Assembly (NCBI GenBank): GCA_003647755.1 | Contig: QMNL01000125.1 | Coordinates: 1-5,878, forward strand | Reading direction: 5' to 3' | Length of the DNA stretch: 5,878 nt | Source of the DNA: Candidatus Coatesiibacteriota bacterium | GTDB taxonomy: Bacteria > B130-G9 | Part shown: piece by piece, positions 1-5,878 of the stretch | Layout of the letters: every line of letters begins with the position of its first letter | Numbering within the stretch: position 1 is the stretch's first letter | Translations under genes and position numbers: made by a program | The notes under the pieces: generated by a model | The model's database searches: none | Seen by the model: only the letters and a program-made list of their open reading frames with translations | What the model was told of the DNA's origin: nothing

Positions 1-1
1 G

Positions 2-481
2 AACCTGCACCAAGATGTGGTGCACGCAAGGTTCGCCGGGCCCAAGTCGCCGACCACCCAGGCTCGACTATTACCTGATGCCGATGTGGGCCTAATCGAC
101 CGACTCAATATCGTCGCTGATAGACCATTGGGAAACGTCTCCGTGCGACTCGAGCTCGTTTCAAACGCCTCACGCAAGATCCTCACGCTGCCGGCCAGCT
201 TCGAGGCGACTGAGGCCACCGTGCAGCTCGAGCAAAACGAGGAGTGGATGCTCGCCGGTCGCATCGATGAGGTTCGCGTTACCCTTATGGACAACGGCCG
301 CACTGTTCCAATCCGGGAGGCGCAGCTCGTGCAATCACAGGGCTTAATCTCGACCTCACCGCTCAAGTTTCCGCCTTGGACAACCAAGCTTGGGCCAGCG
401 CTGAGAAGTGATACTCCCCTGGGCAAGCTCACTCTCATGCTTCCCACTGAACACCCTAGCAGGTATTTCGCCCTGCCATAA
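2..481 (+). CDS. 3' end of a gene entering from the left; unrecognised protein with beta-sandwich-like tail
   Basis: The frame is open from the first base of the window to a TAA at 479-481, giving 159 residues. A GTG at 17 could act as a start, but the frame stays open upstream of it and no ribosome binding site is visible, so I treat this as the C-terminal part of a longer protein. Third codon positions are mostly G or C, as in the neighbouring genes, which supports real coding. From about residue 30 to 110 hydrophobic residues alternate with polar ones (for example NVSVRLELV and RIDEVRVTLMDNG), a pattern typical of beta strands. The stretch W-x3-GRIDEVRV followed by VPIREAQLV loosely recalls the last strands of carbohydrate-binding-type beta-sandwich modules attached to glycan enzymes; this is only a resemblance. 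No catalytic motif, signal peptide or membrane segment lies in the visible part. Function is unknown. It is separated from the next gene by about 400 bases and a new promoter, so it is probably not in the same transcription unit. Confidence 0.6.
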   Translation, partial: NLHQDVVHARFAGPKSPTTQARLLPDADVGLIDRLNIVADRPLGNVSVRLELVSNASRKILTLPASFEATEATVQLEQNEEWMLAGRIDEVRVTLMDNGRTVPIREAQLVQSQGLISTSPLKFPPWTTKLGPALRSDTPLGKLTLMLPTEHPSRYFALP

Positions 482-780
482 CACATCCGGCACGCCGAAC
501 CACAAGGTCTGCATCTTGGCTCCTTGCAGGGGTAAGCGTAACTGCATGGCAACCCAGATGAACCCTCCTCTCGACCAATAGCTGCCGTTGGTCAGGCTGC
601 CTAGAATCACAGTAGCCGAACAGGGCCTCCACCACCCAGCCTCCGTTCGGCAAACCACGGCCCGGGTGGGTGCACGGCTGCCGCAACTCACGGCTTCGCA
701 ACGATCACGGACCTGCATAAGACGAAAACGGTGCCATAAGCCGCGCCAAGGTAGAATGGAGAAGGACCTACGGCGTGTTG
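482..780. other. Intergenic stretch with no supported gene
   Basis: About 300 bases lie between the first stop codon and the promoter of the next gene. Reading frames run open here on the minus strand, but they lack a plausible ribosome binding site, continue antisense into the flanking genes, and give low-complexity Arg/Pro/Ser-rich products without a recognisable motif, so I do not call them. The only structure I noticed is a 7-bp inverted repeat, GCCGAAC (615-621) with GTTCGGC (645-651), with a 23-base loop and no T run after it. It is not a convincing terminator for the upstream gene. No tRNA, rRNA or mobile-element end was recognised. Confidence 0.5.
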
Positions 781-781
781 G

Positions 782-811
782 TTGACAGGCGTCCCATTTG
801 ACGGGTATATT
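782..811 (+). promoter_or_regulatory. Sigma70-type promoter for the four-gene unit
   Basis: A perfect -35 hexamer TTGACA (782-787) is followed after 18 bases by TATATT (806-811), which matches five of six bases of the -10 consensus. Transcription would begin near 818, leaving a leader of about 60 bases before the ATG at 881. The spacer carries a second TTGAC (798-802), a direct repeat 16 bases from the first, and CGTC/GACG arms (790-793 and 800-803) able to form a small inverted repeat. Whether these bind a regulator is unknown. Confidence 0.65.
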
Positions 812-864
812 CGCCAAGACCTTGAAGTTTGTCGCCCATCTTCGTCTGAAAAGTTTCTGTTCTT

Positions 865-870
865 GGAGAG
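865..870 (+). promoter_or_regulatory. Ribosome binding site of the radical SAM gene
   Basis: GGAGAG lies 10 bases upstream of the ATG at 881. The open frame itself reaches back to a TTG at 782, but that TTG is part of the -35 box and would give an extra 33 residues unlike the family's N-terminus. The site therefore decides the start at 881. Confidence 0.65.
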
Positions 871-880
871 AACCGGCCAA

Positions 881-2329
881 ATGGCTGAAGTTGTTTTGGT
901 GGAGCCGATATTCGGGCACTGGGATGCGTTGAGAACGAGGCCGACGCCGCCACTGGGGCTTCTGGCCGCCGCTCGTTTCGTGGCGCGGGAGTTTGAGACG
1001 GTGCTCATCGACCAGCGGACGGATGCGCAGTGGCGAAAGAGGCTTCTGAGGGAGCTTAGGACATCTCCCCTTTGCGTGGGCATCCACAGTTTGACAGGCA
1101 ACCAGGTCAAGCACGCGTTGGAGATCGCCTCGTTTGTGCACGAGCACTCGGACGTGCCCCTCGTCTGGGGTGGTGCGCACACAACGCTGCTCGCTGAACA
1201 ATCGCTGGCGGATCCCTGCGTTGACATCATCGTCGAGAGCGAGGGCGAGGAGACCTTCTTGGAACTGGTGCGGACGCTCAAATCGGGCGGCGACCTTCGG
1301 AAGGTGCGCGGACTGTGGTTTATGCGTGACGGGAAGCCACACTACACTGGCCATAGACGATTTGCTGAGATGGACTCGCTGCCTGAAATGCCATACGATT
1401 TGGTGGACGTTACTGACTACCTGCCGCTGGAGTTCGGGAAGCCAACGTTTTACATTGAGAGCTCCCGCGGCTGCCCCAACAACTGCTCGTTCTGCTACAA
1501 CAAGGCCTTCCACAAGCGCAGGTGGCGCGCCTTCTCGGCGGATGTCTTCGTCGAGCGAATGCTCAACGCCGCCGAGCGGTTCAAGGTGGAACATTTCTAC
1601 ATCGTCGATGAGAATTACTCCGTTGACATCGGGCGAGTGAAGAGAATATCCGAGGCGCTTGTTGGTGCGGGGATCACTTGGACTACGACCGGCGGGCACA
1701 TCCCGGAGATGTCAACGCTGAGCGATGCGGACTTCGAGCTCCTTGAGAGAAGTGGCTGCAGGAGGCTTTATTTCGGTGTTGAGTCGGGCTCGGAACGCAT
1801 TCTCAAACGGATAAACAAGAAACTGAACATGCGACAGCTTTTTGACGTGAACCGGCGCCTCGCCAAGGTCGATATAATTCCACGGTACAGTTTCATAACG
1901 GGGCTTCCGTACGAGCGAGAGGCGGACCTGAGGAAGACTGTGGAGCTTATCATGCGCGTCATGCGGGAGAACCCCAAGGCCACGATCACGGCACTTGCGA
2001 GCTATATCCCATATCCGGGCTCCGATCTGTATGAGGATGCTTTGCGATACGGATTCGAGGAGCCAGGCACGCTTGCCGAGTGGGGCGAGCTGAAAATGGA
2101 ACGAGGGAGCGTGCCGTGGCTCACGCGGCGTGAAAGAAAGGACCTTCAGAGTTTGTATTTTGTCTCGTTTTTCATCGATTCGAAGGCGAAAGATTTTGTC
2201 TGCACCAAATTGCTGTCGGTGTTGGCATCGCTGTACAGGCCGATAGCGCGGTTTCGGATGAAGCATTTCTTTTTTGGGCTCATGCCGGAGGTGAGGCTCT
2301 CGCAGGGCTATCTTGACAGGGCAAATTGA
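881..2329 (+). CDS. Cobalamin-binding-domain radical SAM protein
   Basis: A 482-residue cytoplasmic enzyme with the two-domain layout of the large B12-binding radical SAM superfamily (BchE-like). Residues 1-135 form a Rossmann-like cobalamin-binding-type domain: TPPLGLL at 22-28, strands around 41-44, 66-69 and 94-96, then GGAH at 97-100 and EGEETF at 121-126. The radical SAM core begins near 190, with the [4Fe-4S] cysteines C198, C202 and C205 in CPNNCSFCY (C-x3-C-x2-C). It continues with FGVESGSE (298-305) and TGLPYE (340-345), typical of Elp3/MiaB-type radical SAM cores. The usual B12 base-off motif DxHxxG is absent: the matching place reads DQRTDA (44-49), with Arg where His would be. Cobalamin, if bound, would lack that lower ligand. 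The basic and aromatic C-terminal tail (about 440-470) could touch membrane or lipid. Length and architecture look complete. It is the first gene of the unit and overlaps the next by one base. The reaction could be methylation, cyclisation or another radical modification of a lipid, isoprenoid or sugar. The family call is firm; the substrate is unknown. Confidence 0.9.
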   Translation: MAEVVLVEPIFGHWDALRTRPTPPLGLLAAARFVAREFETVLIDQRTDAQWRKRLLRELRTSPLCVGIHSLTGNQVKHALEIASFVHEHSDVPLVWGGAHTTLLAEQSLADPCVDIIVESEGEETFLELVRTLKSGGDLRKVRGLWFMRDGKPHYTGHRRFAEMDSLPEMPYDLVDVTDYLPLEFGKPTFYIESSRGCPNNCSFCYNKAFHKRRWRAFSADVFVERMLNAAERFKVEHFYIVDENYSVDIGRVKRISEALVGAGITWTTTGGHIPEMSTLSDADFELLERSGCRRLYFGVESGSERILKRINKKLNMRQLFDVNRRLAKVDIIPRYSFITGLPYEREADLRKTVELIMRVMRENPKATITALASYIPYPGSDLYEDALRYGFEEPGTLAEWGELKMERGSVPWLTRRERKDLQSLYFVSFFIDSKAKDFVCTKLLSVLASLYRPIARFRMKHFFFGLMPEVRLSQGYLDRAN

Positions 2330-3651
2330 TGAGCAGCAAGAGGCGGGTGCACATAGTAGGGGCAGGCGTAAGCGGGCTAACACTTGGCCACGTGCTGGCT
2401 CGGCGTGGTTTCGAGGTGGTGGTGCTGGAGAAGTTGGACCGTGTTGGTGGGCTGGCGAGGAGCTTCAGGTATGGGGATTTCGGCTTTGACATCGGGCCGC
2501 ACAGGTTTCATACGGACAATCCGCGCGTCAGCAGCTTCATCGAGGGCATACTAGGCGACGAGGCCATAATTATCGAGCGGCGTTCGAGCGTTTTTCTCTT
2601 CGGGAAATACTACCATTGGCCGCTCAGGCCGCACTCGTTGCTCAGGCTGCCGAAGTCAGCGCTTATCCGGTGTTTCTTTGACCTGTTCAAGCGACCGAAG
2701 TTCACAACTGAGCGTTTCGATGACTATATCAAGAACAAATACGGTCCAACTCTTTACGAGATATTCTTTCACGGTTACACCCTGAAGTACTGCTGGACTG
2801 ACCCGGCGAAACTTCACGCTACTTGGGCGTCGGCGAGTATTGACAGGGCGATCATCGACAAGCGGGCGAGCATGAACACGCTGTTGGATACGTTGAAAGT
2901 AACGTTGATGCCAAAACCCATCACCACCAAGTTCCTCTATCCCAAGCATGGAGTTGATGTCTTCAGCAAGAAGCTGGAGGCCAGCATCAAATCGCTTGGG
3001 GGCCGGGTAGTTCTCAATGTGGATAACATTGAGCTTTCGACTGCGAAGGGCCGGGTGGCGTCCATCTCTTACGGCGGCGAGAGGGAGTCCGTGGACCTCC
3101 TTGTCTGGACAGCGCCGATTCCGCTGCTTGCAGAGAAGCTCGGGCTTAAGAGGCCCAACTTACACTACCTTTCGCTCGTGGCCTTTAACACCGAGATCGA
3201 TCATAGAATCGGCCTCGATGATCAGTGGATATACTTTCCCAGCAAGGAACTGACGCTCACGAGGGCTTCGTTTCCGGAGAACTTCAGCCCGCTGATGGTT
3301 CCTGAGGGCAAGAGCAGCGTCTGCGTCGAGATAACAAGCCCGAAACCGGCGGACATGCAGTTCGCGGCCGCCAGGGAAAAGAACATCATCGATGACCTGG
3401 AGAAGGTCAGGCTGTGCAGCCGCCAAAACATTCTGAACATTCACATCGAGCGAGTGGACAACACATACCCACTCTACGAGCTTGGCTACATGCAGGAAAG
3501 ACACCGCTTTAAGGAGGCGCTCAAGGATTTCGCCAACGTGAGCCTCGCCGGGCGAACTGGCCTATTCTGGTATAATAACATGGATAACTCGATTGGACAG
3601 GCGCTTCAGCTTGCCGACGAGCTCGCCCCGGAGAGCGACCAGCAAGATTAA
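2329..3651 (+). CDS. FAD-dependent oxidoreductase, UDP-galactopyranose mutase/HemY-like fold
   Basis: A 440-residue flavoprotein. The N-terminal dinucleotide-binding fold is clear: GAGVSG at 11-16 (GxGxxG), the acidic E34 that ends the second strand and contacts the ADP ribose, and the GG motif at 40-41 (RVGGLARS). It continues with FDIGPHRFH (53-61), which resembles the flavin-contacting segment of this group. The C-terminus carries a second FAD-contact segment, AGRTGLFWYNNMDNSIGQA (407-425). This pattern places it with the amine-oxidase-like proteins annotated as protoporphyrinogen oxidase-like or UDP-galactopyranose mutase-like; closely related genes occur in polysaccharide and lipid loci. 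I cannot confirm either named activity, and no heme genes are nearby. The ATG at 2329 shares its A with the TGA of the radical SAM gene (TGATG), and AGGG (2318-2321) lies 7 bases upstream; the TTG one codon earlier is less likely. Coupling to the radical SAM enzyme suggests the two act on the same substrate, for example oxidation or reduction of its product. That is inference. Confidence 0.82.
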   Translation: MSSKRRVHIVGAGVSGLTLGHVLARRGFEVVVLEKLDRVGGLARSFRYGDFGFDIGPHRFHTDNPRVSSFIEGILGDEAIIIERRSSVFLFGKYYHWPLRPHSLLRLPKSALIRCFFDLFKRPKFTTERFDDYIKNKYGPTLYEIFFHGYTLKYCWTDPAKLHATWASASIDRAIIDKRASMNTLLDTLKVTLMPKPITTKFLYPKHGVDVFSKKLEASIKSLGGRVVLNVDNIELSTAKGRVASISYGGERESVDLLVWTAPIPLLAEKLGLKRPNLHYLSLVAFNTEIDHRIGLDDQWIYFPSKELTLTRASFPENFSPLMVPEGKSSVCVEITSPKPADMQFAAAREKNIIDDLEKVRLCSRQNILNIHIERVDNTYPLYELGYMQERHRFKEALKDFANVSLAGRTGLFWYNNMDNSIGQALQLADELAPESDQQD

Positions 3652-3655
3652 GAGC

Positions 3656-4564
3656 ATGGCACAGACCGCTTTTAGGTCAGGTTACGTATCAATTATCGGC
3701 AGGCCGAACGTCGGGAAATCGACGTTACTGAACCTCATCGTTGGCGCAAAGATAGCCATCATCACCGACAAGCCCCAGACGACTCGCAACCGCATCTTGG
3801 GCATCAAGAATCTGCCCCAGGCGCAGATAATCTTTCTCGACACGCCCGGCATCCATAAGCCACCCAAGTTGATGAACAAGCTCATGGTCAAGACAGCGAT
3901 GCAGGCCACGTCCGGTATGGACGTGATAATCTTTCTCACCCAAGTGCAGAAGAAGGTGCATCCCCAGGACATCTTCATTCTTAAGTCTCTCGGCCGGGCA
4001 AAATGTCCGGTTCTTCTGGCGATAAACAAGTGCGACCTGTTGCCTAAACATCCAGAGATCGAGATCGATAACTTCACAGAACGCTACCAGTCGCTCATGG
4101 ATTTTCACCAGACCTTTCATATCTCGGCGCTTGAGAACAGGAATGTCGACGCGCTGCTTGAATCGGTGGTTGGCCTGCTGCCAGAAGGGCCAATGTATTA
4201 CCCGCAGGATACGGTTACGGACCTTCCAGAGGAGTTCATTCTTGCCGAGATAGTTCGGGAGAAGCTGACGATGCTCACGCAACAGGAGCTGCCGTATTCG
4301 ATAGGCGTTGTGGTCGAATCGATCGAGGAGCAAAAGAAAGGCGACCAGACGATCGTGAGGATTCACGCCACTATATACGTTGAACGGCCAAGCCAGAAGA
4401 TGATAGTTATCGGAAGGAACGGGCAGATGCTGAAAAGAATCGGGACGCTCGCACGCAAGGACATGGAGGCGATGTTGGGGCTGCAGGTCTTCCTGAAGCT
4501 GTTTGTCAAGGTCAGGGAGAAATGGACCGAGAACAGGACAATACTCAAGAGGATGGGCCTTTGA
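3656..4564 (+). CDS. era: GTPase Era, ribosome small-subunit assembly factor
   Basis: Era binds and hydrolyses GTP and chaperones the 3' end of 16S rRNA during 30S maturation. The 302-residue product has the normal family length and all motifs: G1 P-loop GRPNVGKS (15-22), the G2 region around QTTRNRILGI (41-50), G3 DTPG (62-65), G4 NKCD (124-127) and G5 SAL (157-159). The C-terminal KH RNA-binding domain (about 205-300) has its GxxG loop as GRNG (253-256), and the ending RTILKRMGL is typical of Era. The ATG at 3656 gives the standard N-terminus, in which SGYVSIIGRPN follows a short leader. The frame is open back to 3593, but that part lies inside the preceding gene. No strong ribosome binding site is present (only AAGA at 3644-3647). 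With the previous stop only 4 bases away, translation probably depends on ribosomes finishing the upstream gene. Era usually neighbours rnc, recO, ybeY or deoR-type genes; none is seen here, so the context is unusual. The gene appears intact. Confidence 0.97.
   Translation: MAQTAFRSGYVSIIGRPNVGKSTLLNLIVGAKIAIITDKPQTTRNRILGIKNLPQAQIIFLDTPGIHKPPKLMNKLMVKTAMQATSGMDVIIFLTQVQKKVHPQDIFILKSLGRAKCPVLLAINKCDLLPKHPEIEIDNFTERYQSLMDFHQTFHISALENRNVDALLESVVGLLPEGPMYYPQDTVTDLPEEFILAEIVREKLTMLTQQELPYSIGVVVESIEEQKKGDQTIVRIHATIYVERPSQKMIVIGRNGQMLKRIGTLARKDMEAMLGLQVFLKLFVKVREKWTENRTILKRMGL
4547..4553 (+). promoter_or_regulatory. Ribosome binding site that favours a TTG start at 4561
   Basis: AAGAGGA lies inside the last codons of era, 7 bases before the TTG at 4561. 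This is ideal spacing. The competing ATG at 4522 has AGGGAG (4514-4519) only 2 bases upstream, which is too close for efficient use. Confidence 0.5.
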
Positions 4565-5529
4565 GCTTGCTTCACCGGTTGCGAAAGAAACTGATCGTTG
4601 CGATCGTTCTCGGGGCTGGCATCTTCCTCGCTATTTCGGTTTATTCCGACTTCGACAAGGTTGCCAAGGCCCTCGTCAGCTTCAAACTCTGCCTCCTCCC
4701 GCTCGTCCTGGGACTCGCATTCCTCAATTACATACTCAGGTTCTGCAAATGGCACTACTACTTGAGGCTCTTGGGCGTGAAGATATCTAGGGGCCAGAGC
4801 TTCAAGGTCTTCCTGGCCGGGCTCACGATGACGATAAGCCCGGGCAGGTTCGGCGAGGTCGTCAAGTCGCTTTTCGTCAAGATGATCGACGGCTCGCCGA
4901 TCGCCAAAACAGCCCCGATTGTCGCAGCCGAGCGTTTCACAGACTTCATCGGCTTCTTGATTCTTTCCGCCTACGGAGCCGTCGCGTTCGCAACCGGCGG
5001 CAAGGTCATTCTGATAAGCACCGCATTTACGGTCGCTGTTATTCTGATAGTCGGCAGTCGGCGCCTCGCCGAACCGCTAATTCGACTTACGGGCAGGGTG
5101 CCGCTTGTGCGAAGATTCACCGACAAGGCGTTCGAGGCCTATGAATCGATCTACCAGCTGATAGCGCTCAGGCGGCTGGTGCCGGCGGTTGCTTTGAGCG
5201 TCGTCTCCTGGTCCTGCGAATGCATCGCGTTCTACGTCGTGCTCGAAGCGCTCGGCCTCACGGGGTGCGCAGGTTTCCTGAACGCGGTCTTCATCTATGC
5301 GTTCTCGACCATTGCCGGCGCCATTACGATGATGCCGGGCGGGATAGGTCTGACCGAGGTGAGCCTGACCGGCCTGTTGGTGAAGATCTCTTGCGAAAAC
5401 CCCATTCCAACAAGTCTGGCCGCCGCCGCAACGATTATTATTCGTCTGTGCACGCTTTGGTTCGCCGTCGTCGTCGGCATCATCGCCTCGGCTATGCTAA
5501 AGGACGTGGGGGATGCGGAGAAGGCTTGA
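4561..5529 (+). CDS. Flippase-like multi-pass membrane protein (YbhN/AglD, LPG synthase transmembrane-region family)
   Basis: A 322-residue integral inner-membrane protein of the family named after the membrane half of lysylphosphatidylglycerol synthase (COG0392/PF03706 type). It has a short basic N-terminus (HRLRKK), a first membrane segment at about 11-27, and roughly six to eight hydrophobic segments to about 312. Family landmarks are visible: YILRFCKWHYYLRLLG (57-72), SPGRFGEVVKSLF (93-105), ERFTD (124-128) and PGGIGLTE (259-266). The soluble aminoacyl-transferase domain of MprF is absent, so it is not a lysyl-PG synthase. Members are thought to move or handle lipids or lipid-linked sugars across the membrane. 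I prefer the TTG at 4561, because AAGAGGA sits 7 bases upstream and TTG overlaps the era stop TGA (TTGA). The alternative ATG at 4522 would add 13 hydrophilic residues (MDREQDNTQEDGP) and overlap era by 43 bases. It is the last gene of the unit. The family is firm; the transported substrate and exact start are not. Confidence 0.88.
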   Translation: MSLLHRLRKKLIVAIVLGAGIFLAISVYSDFDKVAKALVSFKLCLLPLVLGLAFLNYILRFCKWHYYLRLLGVKISRGQSFKVFLAGLTMTISPGRFGEVVKSLFVKMIDGSPIAKTAPIVAAERFTDFIGFLILSAYGAVAFATGGKVILISTAFTVAVILIVGSRRLAEPLIRLTGRVPLVRRFTDKAFEAYESIYQLIALRRLVPAVALSVVSWSCECIAFYVVLEALGLTGCAGFLNAVFIYAFSTIAGAITMMPGGIGLTEVSLTGLLVKISCENPIPTSLAAAATIIIRLCTLWFAVVVGIIASAMLKDVGDAEKA

Positions 5530-5830
5530 TTCCGGCGGAGAGCCTCCGTTGCCATAAGTGCTTTTGCCCCTCAAAGACGTTCCGTGAGCGAGAGTAAGAG
5601 ACACCAACAAGACCCTTGGTGAACTTCCTGAACTTCACGGGTCCCTGGCTGCCCGTTGCCACCGACGTGATGCAAGAGGCTACTTAACCCCTGTATCGCT
5701 CAGGGGTACTGCAAATCCGTAAGACGCACCTCAACGGCGACCTCAGCCAGATACTGAGAATCTGCCCCACGAGGTCCAGTCTGATTCCCCAATAATCGGA
5801 TTCACGCAGCTGGTTGTAGCCCTTTGGAGT
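5530..5830 (+). other. Long untranslated 3' region with several potential stem-loops; no supported gene
   Basis: About 300 bases separate the last stop codon from the terminator. I see no gene; the longest short frames are under about 45 codons and have no ribosome binding site. Several inverted repeats could fold in a + strand transcript: CGGCGGAG/CTCCGTTG (5533-5540, 5544-5551, two G-U pairs); GACCC plus GTGAA with TTCAC plus GGGTC (5611-5623, 5634-5643, one 3-base bulge); ACCCCTG/CAGGGGT (5687-5693, 5701-5707); GACCTC/GAGGTC (5739-5744, 5771-5776) enclosing CAGAT/ATCTG (5748-5752, 5760-5764); and TCTGATT/AATCGGA (5780-5786, 5794-5800). GAACTTC also occurs twice, at 5621-5627 and 5630-5636. 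None resembles tRNA, RNase P, SRP or tmRNA signatures. It may be a structured 3' UTR, an unknown small RNA, or decayed sequence. Confidence 0.35.
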
Positions 5831-5853
5831 GCGGCGGCTTGACGCCGCTTTTT
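5831..5853 (+). terminator. Intrinsic (Rho-independent) terminator
   Basis: A perfect 6-bp all-G/C stem, GCGGCG (5831-5836) with CGCCGC (5843-5848), closes the loop GCTTGA and is followed at once by five T (5849-5853). This is the standard form of an intrinsic terminator reading rightward. It would end the four-gene transcript, or a separate RNA from the preceding 300 bases. The same block (roughly 5824-5853) also has the look of a dispersed hairpin repeat, so a repeat origin is possible. Confidence 0.75.
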
Positions 5854-5878
5854 CTCGTCGCGAGGAGTTTCCCCAATC

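Noticed and set aside
356..1699. 447-codon open frame on the minus strand
   Set aside because: It lies antisense to the upstream gene's end, the intergenic region and half of the radical SAM gene. The product is Arg/Pro-rich with no motif, and the + strand carries a clear family match.
1712..2383. 223-codon minus-strand open frame
   Set aside because: It is antisense to the radical SAM and flavoprotein junction. No motif or ribosome binding site is visible; G/C-rich third positions on the + strand readily leave such frames open.
3725..4366. 213-codon minus-strand open frame
   Set aside because: It is antisense to the GTPase domain of era, which is unmistakable on the + strand.
5533..5565. 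Hairpin just after the last stop as a terminator
   Set aside because: The stem has two G-U pairs, and the nearest T run (5562-5565) is about 10 bases past the stem. The hairpin at 5831-5853 is far better.
5598..5687. Short frame reading LVNFLNFTGPWLPVATDV
   Set aside because: It has about 29 codons, with only a TTG start and no ribosome binding site, and it overlaps inverted repeats. It looks protein-like in places but lacks support.
5702..5730. CTGCAAATCCG resembling a tRNA-Cys anticodon arm
   Set aside because: The flanks do not form a proper anticodon stem, and there is no TTCGA-type T-loop or acceptor stem at the required distances.
1..5878. CRISPR array, insertion-sequence ends, integrase or attachment sites
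   Set aside because: No regularly spaced repeats, terminal inverted repeats or transposase/integrase motifs were seen on either strand.

Overview
The window is bacterial. It has Shine-Dalgarno-led genes packed head to tail, an sigma70-type promoter, an intrinsic terminator and the universal bacterial GTPase Era. Base composition is moderately GC-rich, with mostly G/C third positions. Nothing in the sequence fixes the phylum. The mixture of gene families and the roomy flanks would suit an uncultivated or metagenome-derived lineage, but that is inference.

Layout. (1) Positions 2-481 hold the 3' end of a gene that enters from the left, probably a beta-sandwich surface or glycan-related protein tail. 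(2) Positions 482-780 hold no gene I can support. (3) A strong promoter (782-811) and a ribosome binding site (865-870) precede a tightly packed four-gene transcription unit, all on the + strand: a cobalamin-binding-domain radical SAM enzyme (881-2329), an FAD-dependent oxidoreductase of the UDP-galactopyranose mutase/HemY-like fold (2329-3651), era (3656-4564), and a YbhN/AglD-type multi-pass membrane flippase-like protein (about 4561-5529). Junctions are a 1-nt overlap (TGATG), a 4-nt gap, and either a 4-nt TTGA overlap or a 43-nt overlap. This argues for co-transcription and translational coupling. (4) Positions 5530-5830 hold no convincing gene but several hairpin-capable inverted repeats, and then a clear intrinsic terminator (5831-5853).

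How the genes may work together. The radical SAM enzyme, the FAD enzyme and the flippase-like protein are families often met in lipid, isoprenoid or surface-glycan pathways, so a small membrane-lipid or lipid-linked-sugar modification module is a reasonable inference. Era, a ribosome-assembly GTPase, sits in the middle of it, which ties this module to growth and translation. Substrates cannot be read from the sequence.
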